Part shown: positions 18,272-25,120 of the stretch, piece by piece | How positions within the stretch are numbered: the stretch's first letter is position 1 | Layout of the letters: the number at the start of each line of letters is the position of its first letter | Source: Leptolyngbya sp. FACHB-321 | GTDB lineage: Bacteria > Cyanobacteriota > Cyanobacteriia > Leptolyngbyales > Leptolyngbyaceae | Length of the DNA: 64,000 nucleotides | Direction: 5' to 3' | Assembly: GCF_014695975.1 (NCBI RefSeq) | Contig: NZ_JACJPI010000064.1 | Location: 1 to 64,000, forward strand | The notes under the pieces: generated by a model | What the model was told of the DNA's origin: nothing | The model's input: only the letters and a program-made list of their open reading frames with translations | Database searches by the model: none | Translations under genes and position numbers: made by a program

Positions 18272-19155
18272 GAAGCGTAGCCTAAATAATTCCAAGCTGC
18301 ATGTGCGAATTCCCTTCCATCACTTCGTTTCCATTTCTGTGCATCATGGAAAAGGTAAAAGCATTCATTGACCTCAATCCATCGATTGTTGCCGCTCGTT
18401 AATTCTCCACCCTGAAGGCTCTGCCAAATATGCACTAGCACACCTTGAACTACATCTGTCCAAGTTTTGAGGGAAAAGACTTCATCTGGACAGTTATACA
18501 CCAAACATTCAATGAAATAAGACGGCAGTTCTTGGTAAATGCTTTTAACAACCATTGCATTTTCAACCCGCTTAAAGATGCGGACTGCCTTCTTATAAGC
18601 ATTACCAGTACGTGTATTTTTAGTCCTACCGTTTTGTAGCTGTTGAGCAGGATAGTTAACTATTTCTTTGCCAGCTTTAGTGAATATCTTCGTTCCCTGC
18701 CAATAGTGATTTAAAGATGAATAATAGCGGTAGGTGAAGCAGGGAACTACATCTGCATCTACCCTGGCTGAACTAGAGTTGATTTGGATAGCAGTTGAAC
18801 CGGATGTATCAACTTGTCCTGGAAATTTTTTTTCCAAAGCAGCTACAAGCTCAGATCTCAATTTGTTAGGTGTCCATATACCTTGATATGAGCTACTAGG
18901 TTTATAAATTCCTTGCTCAGACTCTTCCCAATAAAGTGCTTCTGTACACTCTACAGCTATATCAACATCACTGTCAGATCGAACATTAGTGTTGTTAGCG
19001 TATGATCCTTTTGCATATACGCTTAGTGTGCACTTTTCAAATGTCCCATGTGCGTCAATCGCTTGACGAATCATTCGCTCTGTACGCTCTTGCTTGTTTT
19101 GTTCACTGTCACTTGATGGTTTGGTCCAGCTACTCAAGGTATCTTCAAGATTCAT
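18268..19155 (-). CDS. CD-NTase (SMODS-family cyclic oligonucleotide synthase), CBASS sensor
   Basis: A 295-residue nucleotidyltransferase of the cGAS/DncV-like (CD-NTase) superfamily. The active site reads GSYANNTNVRSDSDVDIAVE: Gly50-Ser51 and the metal-binding Asp63 and Asp65. The third acidic residue lies in VDADVVPCF (Asp133/Asp135). A helical C-terminal half follows, with FKRVENAMVVKSIYQELPSYFIECLVY, as in SMODS proteins. In CBASS such enzymes detect phage infection and make a cyclic di- or trinucleotide that triggers the effector. The exact clade and product cannot be set from sequence alone. It is the first gene of a two-gene operon with the Cap15-like effector. No Cap2/Cap3 (E1/E2, JAB), HORMA or TRIP13 gene is nearby, so this would be a minimal type I system. 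The gene lacks HIP1 sites. Confidence 0.88.
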   Translation of the reverse strand: MNLEDTLSSWTKPSSDSEQNKQERTERMIRQAIDAHGTFEKCTLSVYAKGSYANNTNVRSDSDVDIAVECTEALYWEESEQGIYKPSSSYQGIWTPNKLRSELVAALEKKFPGQVDTSGSTAIQINSSSARVDADVVPCFTYRYYSSLNHYWQGTKIFTKAGKEIVNYPAQQLQNGRTKNTRTGNAYKKAVRIFKRVENAMVVKSIYQELPSYFIECLVYNCPDEVFSLKTWTDVVQGVLVHIWQSLQGGELTSGNNRWIEVNECFYLFHDAQKWKRSDGREFAHAAWNYLGYAS

Positions 19156-19242
19156 TTGTCTGAGTCTGTACTTGAATGGAAATCTATATATTTGAACAAA
19201 CGTTTTTGGCCGTATCTAGATATTTGCACACCTAACTCTTGA

Positions 19243-19372
19243 TTAGACAGACTCCATCGATCTATCTATCCTTGACGAGGGATATAGACAGATTGTGGCA
19301 GCCTATTTACCCTTATTGGGCGTTTAGACTGACACCTCGCTGTCTAAGATCTCTTTTGAGGCAGTTAGACGG
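19243..19372. promoter_or_regulatory. Phased TAGAC motif series upstream of CBASS
   Basis: TAGAC occurs at 19244, 19285, 19325 and 19366, i.e. spaced 41, 40 and 41 bases, close to four helical turns. The first two read TAGACAG. An inverted copy CTGTCTAA lies at 19340-19347. The series starts about 90 bases upstream of the CD-NTase ATG. Regular spacing suggests binding sites for a regulator, but mobile-element end repeats would look similar. Confidence 0.4.
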
Positions 19373-19514
19373 CAGTTTGTCTGCATATTAACTATATGGA
19401 TGGAATAAGGCTAAAACCTTTAGATTCTTTTTGGGTGTGGCGATGAGCACAAGCCTGATCGCCCCTTTCGCAACTAAACAGAGCGATCATAAGACCCAAT
19501 TCTTTCAAACTTTA

Positions 19515-19532
19515 ACGTCAAAGCTTTGACGT
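19515..19532. promoter_or_regulatory. Perfect 18-bp palindrome
   Basis: ACGTCAAAGCTTTGACGT is a perfect inverted repeat with no spacer, about 360 bases upstream of the CD-NTase and 330 bases upstream of the gene at 19861. It fits a dimeric regulator site; a terminator is unlikely because there is no loop or U-tract. Confidence 0.4.
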
Positions 19533-19860
19533 AAGCCACAAATGCTTGCAACACATACACGTTTCTTGATTTTCGATAAGTGTTCAAGGTTTTAAGCTTC
19601 AGCTTTATTGAATATCTATAAGTTTTGCTTAATTCAAGTCAGCGTTGCTTGATTTCAGGTTTGTATTTTTTGCATTTTGTTCAGGTTTCTCGATGTTGGG
19701 TATGCATTTGTTGATTGCAACTATAAAAAAGTGGCTAATCAATGAATTTACGGATGCATCGCACCTGAAGCAGACAAAAATCCGTAGTTTTTCTGGCGAT
19801 GACTCTCTTTGCTGGCAGGCATCTTGGCGTTATCCAACCTATCCTTAAAGAGGTTCATCT

Positions 19861-20223
19861 ATGGCACGTTTAAAGCGCAGTTCAGCCAGTGTTGATAAAG
19901 CCGAGCGTCGCATTGCAGGCTTAAAATCCATTAATCCAGCGCTTGATTTAGGTAAAGGGTTAACTGTTGAAGCCTTCATAGAATTGATTGAAACCACTCG
20001 CCGACGGGTTGCTGCTTACAACACAACGCTTTCTCTACTGGATGCCGATCGTGCCGCCATGTTAGAAGCCGAAAAGACCTTGATGGCACTTTCTGAAAAG
20101 ATGTTGCTGGGCGTTGCTTTTGAGTATGGCAAAGATAGCGCTGAGTATGAAATGGCAGGTGGTGTTCGCAAAAGTCAGCGCAAGCGCCCCGTTCGTAGAA
20201 TCGGCGAAAAAGTGGCTGTATAA
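19861..20223 (+). CDS. Conserved cyanobacterial hypothetical protein
   Basis: A 120-residue basic, helix-rich protein. It contains GLKSINPALDLGKGLTVEAF, a helical middle (RRRVAAYNTTLSLLDADRAAMLEAEKTL) and LSEKMLLGVAFEYGKDSAEYEMAGG, ending in a basic tail KSQRKRPVRR. It resembles a small family I know only from cyanobacteria, often with several copies per genome, with no assigned function. It starts at ATG 19861 with an AGAGG element upstream. It is divergent from the CBASS operon and immediately followed by a MITE-like repeat whose first bases overlap its stop region. Confidence 0.65.
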   Translation: MARLKRSSASVDKAERRIAGLKSINPALDLGKGLTVEAFIELIETTRRRVAAYNTTLSLLDADRAAMLEAEKTLMALSEKMLLGVAFEYGKDSAEYEMAGGVRKSQRKRPVRRIGEKVAV

Positions 20224-20335
20224 GGAGATTTCTAGCCAACAAAAGACCCCTAGGGGTAGGTTTGATACCAACGTGAATCGGTTACTAGCAAAGATTCTGG
20301 CAAAACCTACCCCCTACAAGCGGTACAAGCTCCTA
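20223..20335 (+). mobile_element. MITE-like palindromic repeat, copy A
   Basis: Starts AGGAGATTTCTAGC right after the stop of the small gene at 19861. It contains GGGGTAGGTTTGATACCAACGTG and the complementary CAAAACCTACCCCCTAC, so the element folds into a long stem. The right end is shortened (GGTACAAGCTCCT) compared with copy C. Same orientation as copy C; opposite to B and D. Confidence 0.75.
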
Positions 20336-20475
20336 AGTCGATCGCCTGCACGATAAGAAGACTGCGATCGCACTTCAATCTCTACGCTTGTGCTAAACAG
20401 TTGAGTTTGGCGATCGCAACAAAACTCCTCCCTGCCAACTGGTTACGGTATAGTAATGGCGCTGTTTGAGAGTAG

Positions 20476-21678
20476 TTGAGGGCACCATTGACACTGCACA
20501 AACCGATTCAAAATGCTGACGCTGACCCGCACGATCGACAAGGGTTTGCTCACTTCATGCTGAAGGAAATTTACGAGCAGCCAGACGTAGTGCGTCAATG
20601 TTTGGCTGCATATCTTAAGCCTGGTTGGGATAGCGATCAAGATGCAGCTTTGTCCTCCAGCCCCTTTAATCTGGCGTTGCCAGATGAGTTATTCGCTACT
20701 GTGTCAGAGATTCAGCTTGTGGCGTGTGGCACCAGTCGTCATGCAAGCTTGGTTGCGCAGTATTGGTTTGAGCAACTTGCGGGCATTCCCACCAGAGTCC
20801 GATCGGCATCCGAATTTGTCTCCGCACCCTTCCCGTTAGCTAGAAACACGCTGACGATCGCAGTCACACAATCTGGCGAAACGGCAGATACATTAGCGGC
20901 GATCGCGACGGCAAAACGTCGATCGTCGCCAGCAGAAAGCTCGTTGCAATCCTGGTTACTAGGCATCACCAACCAGTCAGAAAGTTCGCTGGCAAAAGCG
21001 GTTGATTACACCCTGCCAACGCTGGCGGGTGCAGAGGTTGGGGTCGCTGCCACCAAGACCTTTATGGCTCAACTGGTTGTGTTTTGCTGTTTAGCGTTGG
21101 AGTTTGCCGTTCGTCGGCAGGTGCTCTCACCGCAGCAGTTAGCGCCCACGATCGCCGCTTTGCGAGCATTGCCTGACCAGATCGAAACAACGCTTCAGCA
21201 ACAGCACGAACCCATTCAGACCATTGCCCAAACCTTTGCAAACGTTAAAGACTGCATCGTTTTGGGTCGCGGCATTAATCATGCGATCGCGCTGGAAGGC
21301 GCACTCAAACTCAAAGAAACGACCTACATCCATGCCGAAGGGTATGCAGGTGGCGAATTTATGCACGGACCAATCGCGCTGCTAGATGCAACAGTGCCAG
21401 TGATTGCGATCGCGCCTGCTGGCAGCGTTTATGACTCAATGCTTGCTAATACACAGAAGGCAAAAGCAAACGGCGCACCCTTAATTGGCATTACGACTGT
21501 TAACGAGCCAGCCGATCGCACTGTGTTTGATCATCCACTGACCGTACCCAAGATTGACGAACCGCTGTCTCCCTTTCTTACCGTGGTGCCGCTGCAATTG
21601 CTGGCATACACGATCGCGGTACAACGTGGCTTGGATGTTGATCGACCGAGAAATATCACAAAAACGCTCATCCGTTGA
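20476..21678 (+). CDS. GlmS-like SIS-domain sugar isomerase without glutaminase domain
   Basis: The protein begins where the GlmS linker begins (FAHFMLKEIYEQPDVV) and contains the two SIS domains of glucosamine-6-phosphate synthase. SIS1 has CGTSRHASLVAQYW, RVRSASEF and TQSGETADTLAAI. SIS2 has LGRGINHAIALEGALKLKETTYIHAEGY, then GGEFMHGPIALLD, and the C-terminal DVDRPRNITKTL. The N-terminal glutamine amidotransferase domain (about 240 residues, catalytic Cys) is absent. It may work as an ammonia-dependent synthase or as a glucosamine-6-phosphate deaminase/isomerase. Start codon is uncertain: TTG at 20476 or TTG at 20488; no ATG fits. Nothing upstream resembles a lost GATase domain, so it looks like a distinct paralog, not a broken glmS. 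Confidence 0.82.
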   Translation: MRAPLTLHKPIQNADADPHDRQGFAHFMLKEIYEQPDVVRQCLAAYLKPGWDSDQDAALSSSPFNLALPDELFATVSEIQLVACGTSRHASLVAQYWFEQLAGIPTRVRSASEFVSAPFPLARNTLTIAVTQSGETADTLAAIATAKRRSSPAESSLQSWLLGITNQSESSLAKAVDYTLPTLAGAEVGVAATKTFMAQLVVFCCLALEFAVRRQVLSPQQLAPTIAALRALPDQIETTLQQQHEPIQTIAQTFANVKDCIVLGRGINHAIALEGALKLKETTYIHAEGYAGGEFMHGPIALLDATVPVIAIAPAGSVYDSMLANTQKAKANGAPLIGITTVNEPADRTVFDHPLTVPKIDEPLSPFLTVVPLQLLAYTIAVQRGLDVDRPRNITKTLIR

Positions 21679-21792
21679 GTGGGCGCGATTGGGTTCTCTG
21701 GGCTGATGTTTGCCCACCAGAAATTCGTCACAATAGCTGAAGTTGCCTGAGTCATGGACAGCGAAGACGAACGCTAGGAGAGGAAGACGCGC

Positions 21793-22386
21793 TTGGATAC
21801 CTTCATCAGTTTGCTGCTAGGCGTGAGCTTGAGTGCTGCCTGTGGATTCAGGGTTTTTGTACCGTTGCTAGTCGTCAGTGCAGCCGCGATCATCGGGCAT
21901 TTAGACTTACCCTCAAATGTGGCATGGGTTGGCACCGATCATGCACTGATTGCGTTTGCAGTTGCCAGTAGTCTAGAAATCGCTGGTTACTATATTCCCT
22001 GGTTTGATCATTTACTCGATACCGTTGCCACACCCTTAGCCATTGTTGCGGGCACTGTCGTCACGGCAGCAACAGCGCCAGATATGAGTCCGTTAGCGCA
22101 ATGGACGCTAGCCGCGATCGCCGGTGGCGGTGCTGCCGGGCTCACAAAAGGCTTGCTCAACCTCTTACGCATCGGCTCGACTGCTACATCCGGTGGCTTG
22201 ACGAATCCCATTCTTTCGACGCTCGAACTGATTGCCGCCCTTGGCTTGTCAGCACTGGCGATTGCCCTTCCTGTAGTGGCTGGCGTTGTTGTCCTTGGGG
22301 TACTGCCGTTTGTTACCTATCGGCTCTGGCGTTTCCTCTTCAAACGTCAGCCTCAACCCCCCACGATCGACGAAGCCGTGCCCTAA
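21793..22386 (+). CDS. DUF4126-family membrane protein
   Basis: A 197-residue hydrophobic protein with about five transmembrane helices. The start LLLGVSLSAACGFRVFVPLLV is the DUF4126 signature, followed by WFDHLLDTVATPLAIVAGTVV and GGAAGLTKGLLNLLRIGSTATSGGLTNPILS. The start is TTG at 21793, supported by a strong AGGAGAGGAAG element 10-15 bases upstream. Its 3' end overlaps the convergent recJ stop by four bases. Function unknown. Confidence 0.8.
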   Translation: MDTFISLLLGVSLSAACGFRVFVPLLVVSAAAIIGHLDLPSNVAWVGTDHALIAFAVASSLEIAGYYIPWFDHLLDTVATPLAIVAGTVVTAATAPDMSPLAQWTLAAIAGGGAAGLTKGLLNLLRIGSTATSGGLTNPILSTLELIAALGLSALAIALPVVAGVVVLGVLPFVTYRLWRFLFKRQPQPPTIDEAVP

Positions 22387-24887
22387 GGATCGTCCAGGTT
22401 GAGAGGCGTAGTACGTTCTGCTGAAGCGGCTTGCGCCACCGCTTGCATCGTGGCAAGGGGCACTTGATAGAAATACTGACGACGGAACTGTTCTTCCTTT
22501 ACCGCGATCGCAAATTGCTCCACGGCTGCCGTTAATGCAGTATCGGTGCTGAAGTGCGACGGCTGCTCTTGCCAGGAAACGTAAAACGCATTGTCGCTAA
22601 AACGCAGCGTAAACCCCAGCAGTTCCAAAGTTTGAAAGCCGAGTTTGAGGGCGCGATCGCCAATGCCCAGCTTCTCTAAGAGCTGGATGCGAGTAGCAGA
22701 TTGCCCAGTGCGGCTAAGGTATTTGGCAATGCCAACCAGTTGTTGCCAGAGCATCTGCGGTTCTGTTTGCGGTGGTGCAGCGTAGGCGATCGCCAGCGAT
22801 CGTTGTTCCTGTTTAGCGCGACGAAACCAGACCTGCAACTCCGCCCAGCTTGTAGGGCATTGGGAGAGGATGAGGGGAGGAGAGAGAGGAGAGGCGTGAG
22901 TAGGCACATCGTTCAAACCCCGCCAATCTAGTAGCCATCCTTCATTCGCTACATTAGCCGCTGTTAATGCGGCTGACTCACAGGGACGCACGGCAATGAG
23001 GCGGATTTCGTAACGCTTTTGGTAAGTATTAAAATCCAGTTCAACGATCGCATCGCACCTGCCTCTGGGCACCTCATCCTGGTAATGCTCCCACCAAAGA
23101 CCCGGAAAGCCGTGCTGAGTCGAGTCATCCCGAAGCTCAAATTCAGTTTTGATGTAGCGGACTTTCCCACCTTTCCAGTCTTTAATATTTTGATTTCGCA
23201 CCTGCTCAAACCAGCAGTTTTGAATCAATAGTTTGGGCGCTGGGTTGCCCATCCCACAGGGTTCCAATAGCTTTAATGCTTGAAAAAGCTCCTTGCCCAA
23301 GGCGGCGATCGTCACTGTCAAATCAGCCTGAAGTGATGGGCGCGCCATCTCAGCCATCTGCCGCGCCTGTTGATTGAGCGCTTCTGTGAAAAGCGGAATG
23401 TTTTCTACGGGCAGGCTTAAACCCGCTGCATAGGGATGCCCACCAAACCGATGCAGCAGATGCGCTTGGTCTTGCACCAATTGATAAAGGTCAATATTGT
23501 TAACTGAACGCGCAGAGCCACGAGCGAGAGGAGAGGATGAAGGATGAGGGATGAGGGATAAAGGATGAAGGGTTGAGTTCTGCTGTTGACTGCTAACGGC
23601 TGACGGCTCAACTGCCTCCTGCCCTCTGCCTTCTGCCTCCTGCCTTCTGCCTCCTGCCTCCTGCCTTTCTTCCAATTCCGTATTCAACAAAATTGTGGGT
23701 CGTCCATACTCCTGAGCAATTTGACCAGCAACGAGACCCAAAACGCCAAGCTGCCACTGGTCGTCTGCCAACACAATGACGCGGGTAGTTGAGAGATCAA
23801 GTTGGGCAAGTCGGGCTTTGACGTGCTGAATGACTTCTTTTTGCAGTGCTTTACGGCGTGTGTTGGCAAGTTCTGTGGCTTCTGCCAAATGATTGCAGAG
23901 CGTAGCATCCTGGCTGGTCAGAAGTTCGACGCAGAAGTGGGCATCACCTTGAATGCGGCTCACCGCGTTAATCCGAGGTCCCAGACCAAAGGAAATATCG
24001 GTGGGTCGATCGCCATTGCGTTTGCACAATGCCAACAATCTAGACAGCCCCGGCCGCGTTGCAGTTGCTGGATTAGACTGCTTTTGCAGTTGCTCAATGC
24101 CGCGCTGTGCGAGATAGCGACAGTCGCCTTTCAGTTCAACTAAATCGGCAATGAGACCGATCGCCACCAGGTCGAGCAATGATGCCAACGGCTTTTGTGG
24201 AATGTCGGGCAGCGTTTCGTAAAGTGCCTCGACAAGCTTGTAAGCTACTGCCACACCGGAGAGAGTTACCAGCGGGTGATCCGTCGGTAAGTGACGAGGA
24301 TTGACGATCGCCCTAACAGGCGGTCGCACAGCCGACAGCGTATGGTGATCCGTCACAATCACATCCATTCCCAGGCTGCGAGCGTATTCAATCTCCGTCA
24401 GATTGGTGCTGCCTGTATCGCAAGTAACGATAAGACGGCAGTGCTTCGCATACAGCGTGTCAATGCCCTGCTGCGACAAGCCATGCGATTCAGTCAGGCG
24501 GTTGGGAATGTAGTAAAACAGCGTTTGCTGCTGCTCAAAAAACTGCCCCAACCCATCCCACAGCACCGCCGTTGCGGTAACGCCATCCGCATCGAAGTCA
24601 CCCCAGATGGCGATCGATTCCTGGTTGAGACGCGCCTGCTGCAACCGCTCCACTGCCCACTGCATTTCCTGCCCAAAGTCAAATGGGCTAGCAGGCTGAT
24701 AGCAATCTGGGTTGAGAAAGCCTGCTAGTCGATCGGGGTCTTGAATGCCACGTTGCCACAATAGTTGAGCCACATGCGGCGCAGCCACATTGGATGCAGA
24801 CAGGTTCGCAGCTTGATTGACTGCCTGCACAAACCAGTCTGGCAGCGGCGCGATCGGTTGAACTAGCCATGCAGCAGAATCCGTCAT
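22383..24887 (-). CDS. recJ: Single-stranded-DNA-specific exonuclease RecJ
   Basis: RecJ degrades single-stranded DNA 5' to 3' in recombination and mismatch repair. The DHH domain is clear: IWGDFDADGVTATAVLWD, LIVTCDTGSTN, VIVTDHHTL (the DHH motif), AIVNPRH, then LSGVAVAYKLVEALY and IGLIADLVELKGDCRYLA. The DHHA1 region contains LARGSARSV, HRFGGHPYAAGLSL and GMGNPAPKLLI. At 834 residues it is longer than usual. Part of the excess is a low-complexity insertion of about 50 residues (approximately residues 405-455), encoded by repeat-like DNA and lying in the loop between ILLNTE and LARGSARS. A cyanobacterial C-terminal extension follows the nuclease. It starts at ATG 24887. Confidence 0.95.
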   Translation of the reverse strand: MTDSAAWLVQPIAPLPDWFVQAVNQAANLSASNVAAPHVAQLLWQRGIQDPDRLAGFLNPDCYQPASPFDFGQEMQWAVERLQQARLNQESIAIWGDFDADGVTATAVLWDGLGQFFEQQQTLFYYIPNRLTESHGLSQQGIDTLYAKHCRLIVTCDTGSTNLTEIEYARSLGMDVIVTDHHTLSAVRPPVRAIVNPRHLPTDHPLVTLSGVAVAYKLVEALYETLPDIPQKPLASLLDLVAIGLIADLVELKGDCRYLAQRGIEQLQKQSNPATATRPGLSRLLALCKRNGDRPTDISFGLGPRINAVSRIQGDAHFCVELLTSQDATLCNHLAEATELANTRRKALQKEVIQHVKARLAQLDLSTTRVIVLADDQWQLGVLGLVAGQIAQEYGRPTILLNTELEERQEAGGRRQEAEGRGQEAVEPSAVSSQQQNSTLHPLSLIPHPSSSPLARGSARSVNNIDLYQLVQDQAHLLHRFGGHPYAAGLSLPVENIPLFTEALNQQARQMAEMARPSLQADLTVTIAALGKELFQALKLLEPCGMGNPAPKLLIQNCWFEQVRNQNIKDWKGGKVRYIKTEFELRDDSTQHGFPGLWWEHYQDEVPRGRCDAIVELDFNTYQKRYEIRLIAVRPCESAALTAANVANEGWLLDWRGLNDVPTHASPLSPPLILSQCPTSWAELQVWFRRAKQEQRSLAIAYAAPPQTEPQMLWQQLVGIAKYLSRTGQSATRIQLLEKLGIGDRALKLGFQTLELLGFTLRFSDNAFYVSWQEQPSHFSTDTALTAAVEQFAIAVKEEQFRRQYFYQVPLATMQAVAQAASAERTTPLNLDDP
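23524..23672 (-). repeat. Repeat-derived in-frame insertion in recJ
   Basis: On the minus strand, five or more tandem units of GGCAGGAGGCAGAAG type are followed by a stretch resembling AGCCGTCAGCCGTTAGCAGTCAAC and then TCATCC/TTATCC units. Very similar motifs fill intergenic gaps elsewhere in the window (10458-10540, 35829-35935, 40256-40335). Here the block is in frame and stop-free, adding about 50 residues rich in R, Q, E, G, S and P to RecJ. Confidence 0.75.
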
Positions 24888-24997
24888 TGACTTGCACCAG
24901 TGAAGCGTAGCGGTACCCTTGTACCATCTTACTCGGCAATCCTCGCTGAGCAGACTGACATCACCTGAACTCGCGTCTGCTGGCTCTTAAACTCTTT

Positions 24998-25120
24998 AGG
25001 AGCTTTCTGAGCAAGAATATACCGCTTGTAGGGGGCAGGTTTTGCCAGAAGCTTTGCTCATAGCCGATCACGTTGGTGTCAAACCTGCCCCTACAGGTCT
25101 TTTGTTGGTTAGAAATCGAC
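24998..25120 (-). mobile_element. MITE-like palindromic repeat, copy B
   Basis: AGGAGCTTTCTGAGCAAGAA opens the element and TTAGAAATCG closes it. The inner arms TGTAGGGGGCAGGTTTTG and CAAACCTGCCCCTACA are complementary. Opposite orientation to copies A and C. Its right edge abuts the stop codon of the Hsp70-like gene. Confidence 0.85.

Larger units (their letters stand above)
19156..19860. other. Upstream region of the CBASS operon
   Basis: A 705-base region between divergent genes: the CD-NTase on minus and a small conserved gene on plus. It contains a series of TAGAC motifs at nearly fixed spacing (19243-19372) and a perfect 18-bp palindrome (19515-19532), both listed separately. It is AT-rich and has no HIP1. 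An open frame at 19645-19848 is judged spurious. No transposase or att site is visible. Confidence 0.5.

Noticed and set aside
17639-19155. Reading the nucleotidyltransferase as a MNT/HEPN or aminoglycoside-type toxin-antitoxin member
   Set aside because: Length, the VDADVVP motif and the helical C-terminal half fit CD-NTase; the partner has membrane helices plus a beta domain and no HEPN RxxxxH motif.
19243-19372. TAGAC series considered as a CRISPR remnant
   Set aside because: Only five bases are strictly repeated and the intervening sequences have no repeat flanks of 25-37 bases; no cas gene is present.
19645-19848. 67-codon plus-strand ORF upstream of the small conserved gene
   Set aside because: Composition is Phe/Cys-rich at the start with no ribosome site; it lies in the AT-rich regulatory region and no family is recognisable.
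20476-21678. Interpretation as a frameshifted glmS pseudogene
   Set aside because: The upstream 100 bases contain no GATase-like sequence in any frame, and both SIS domains are intact.
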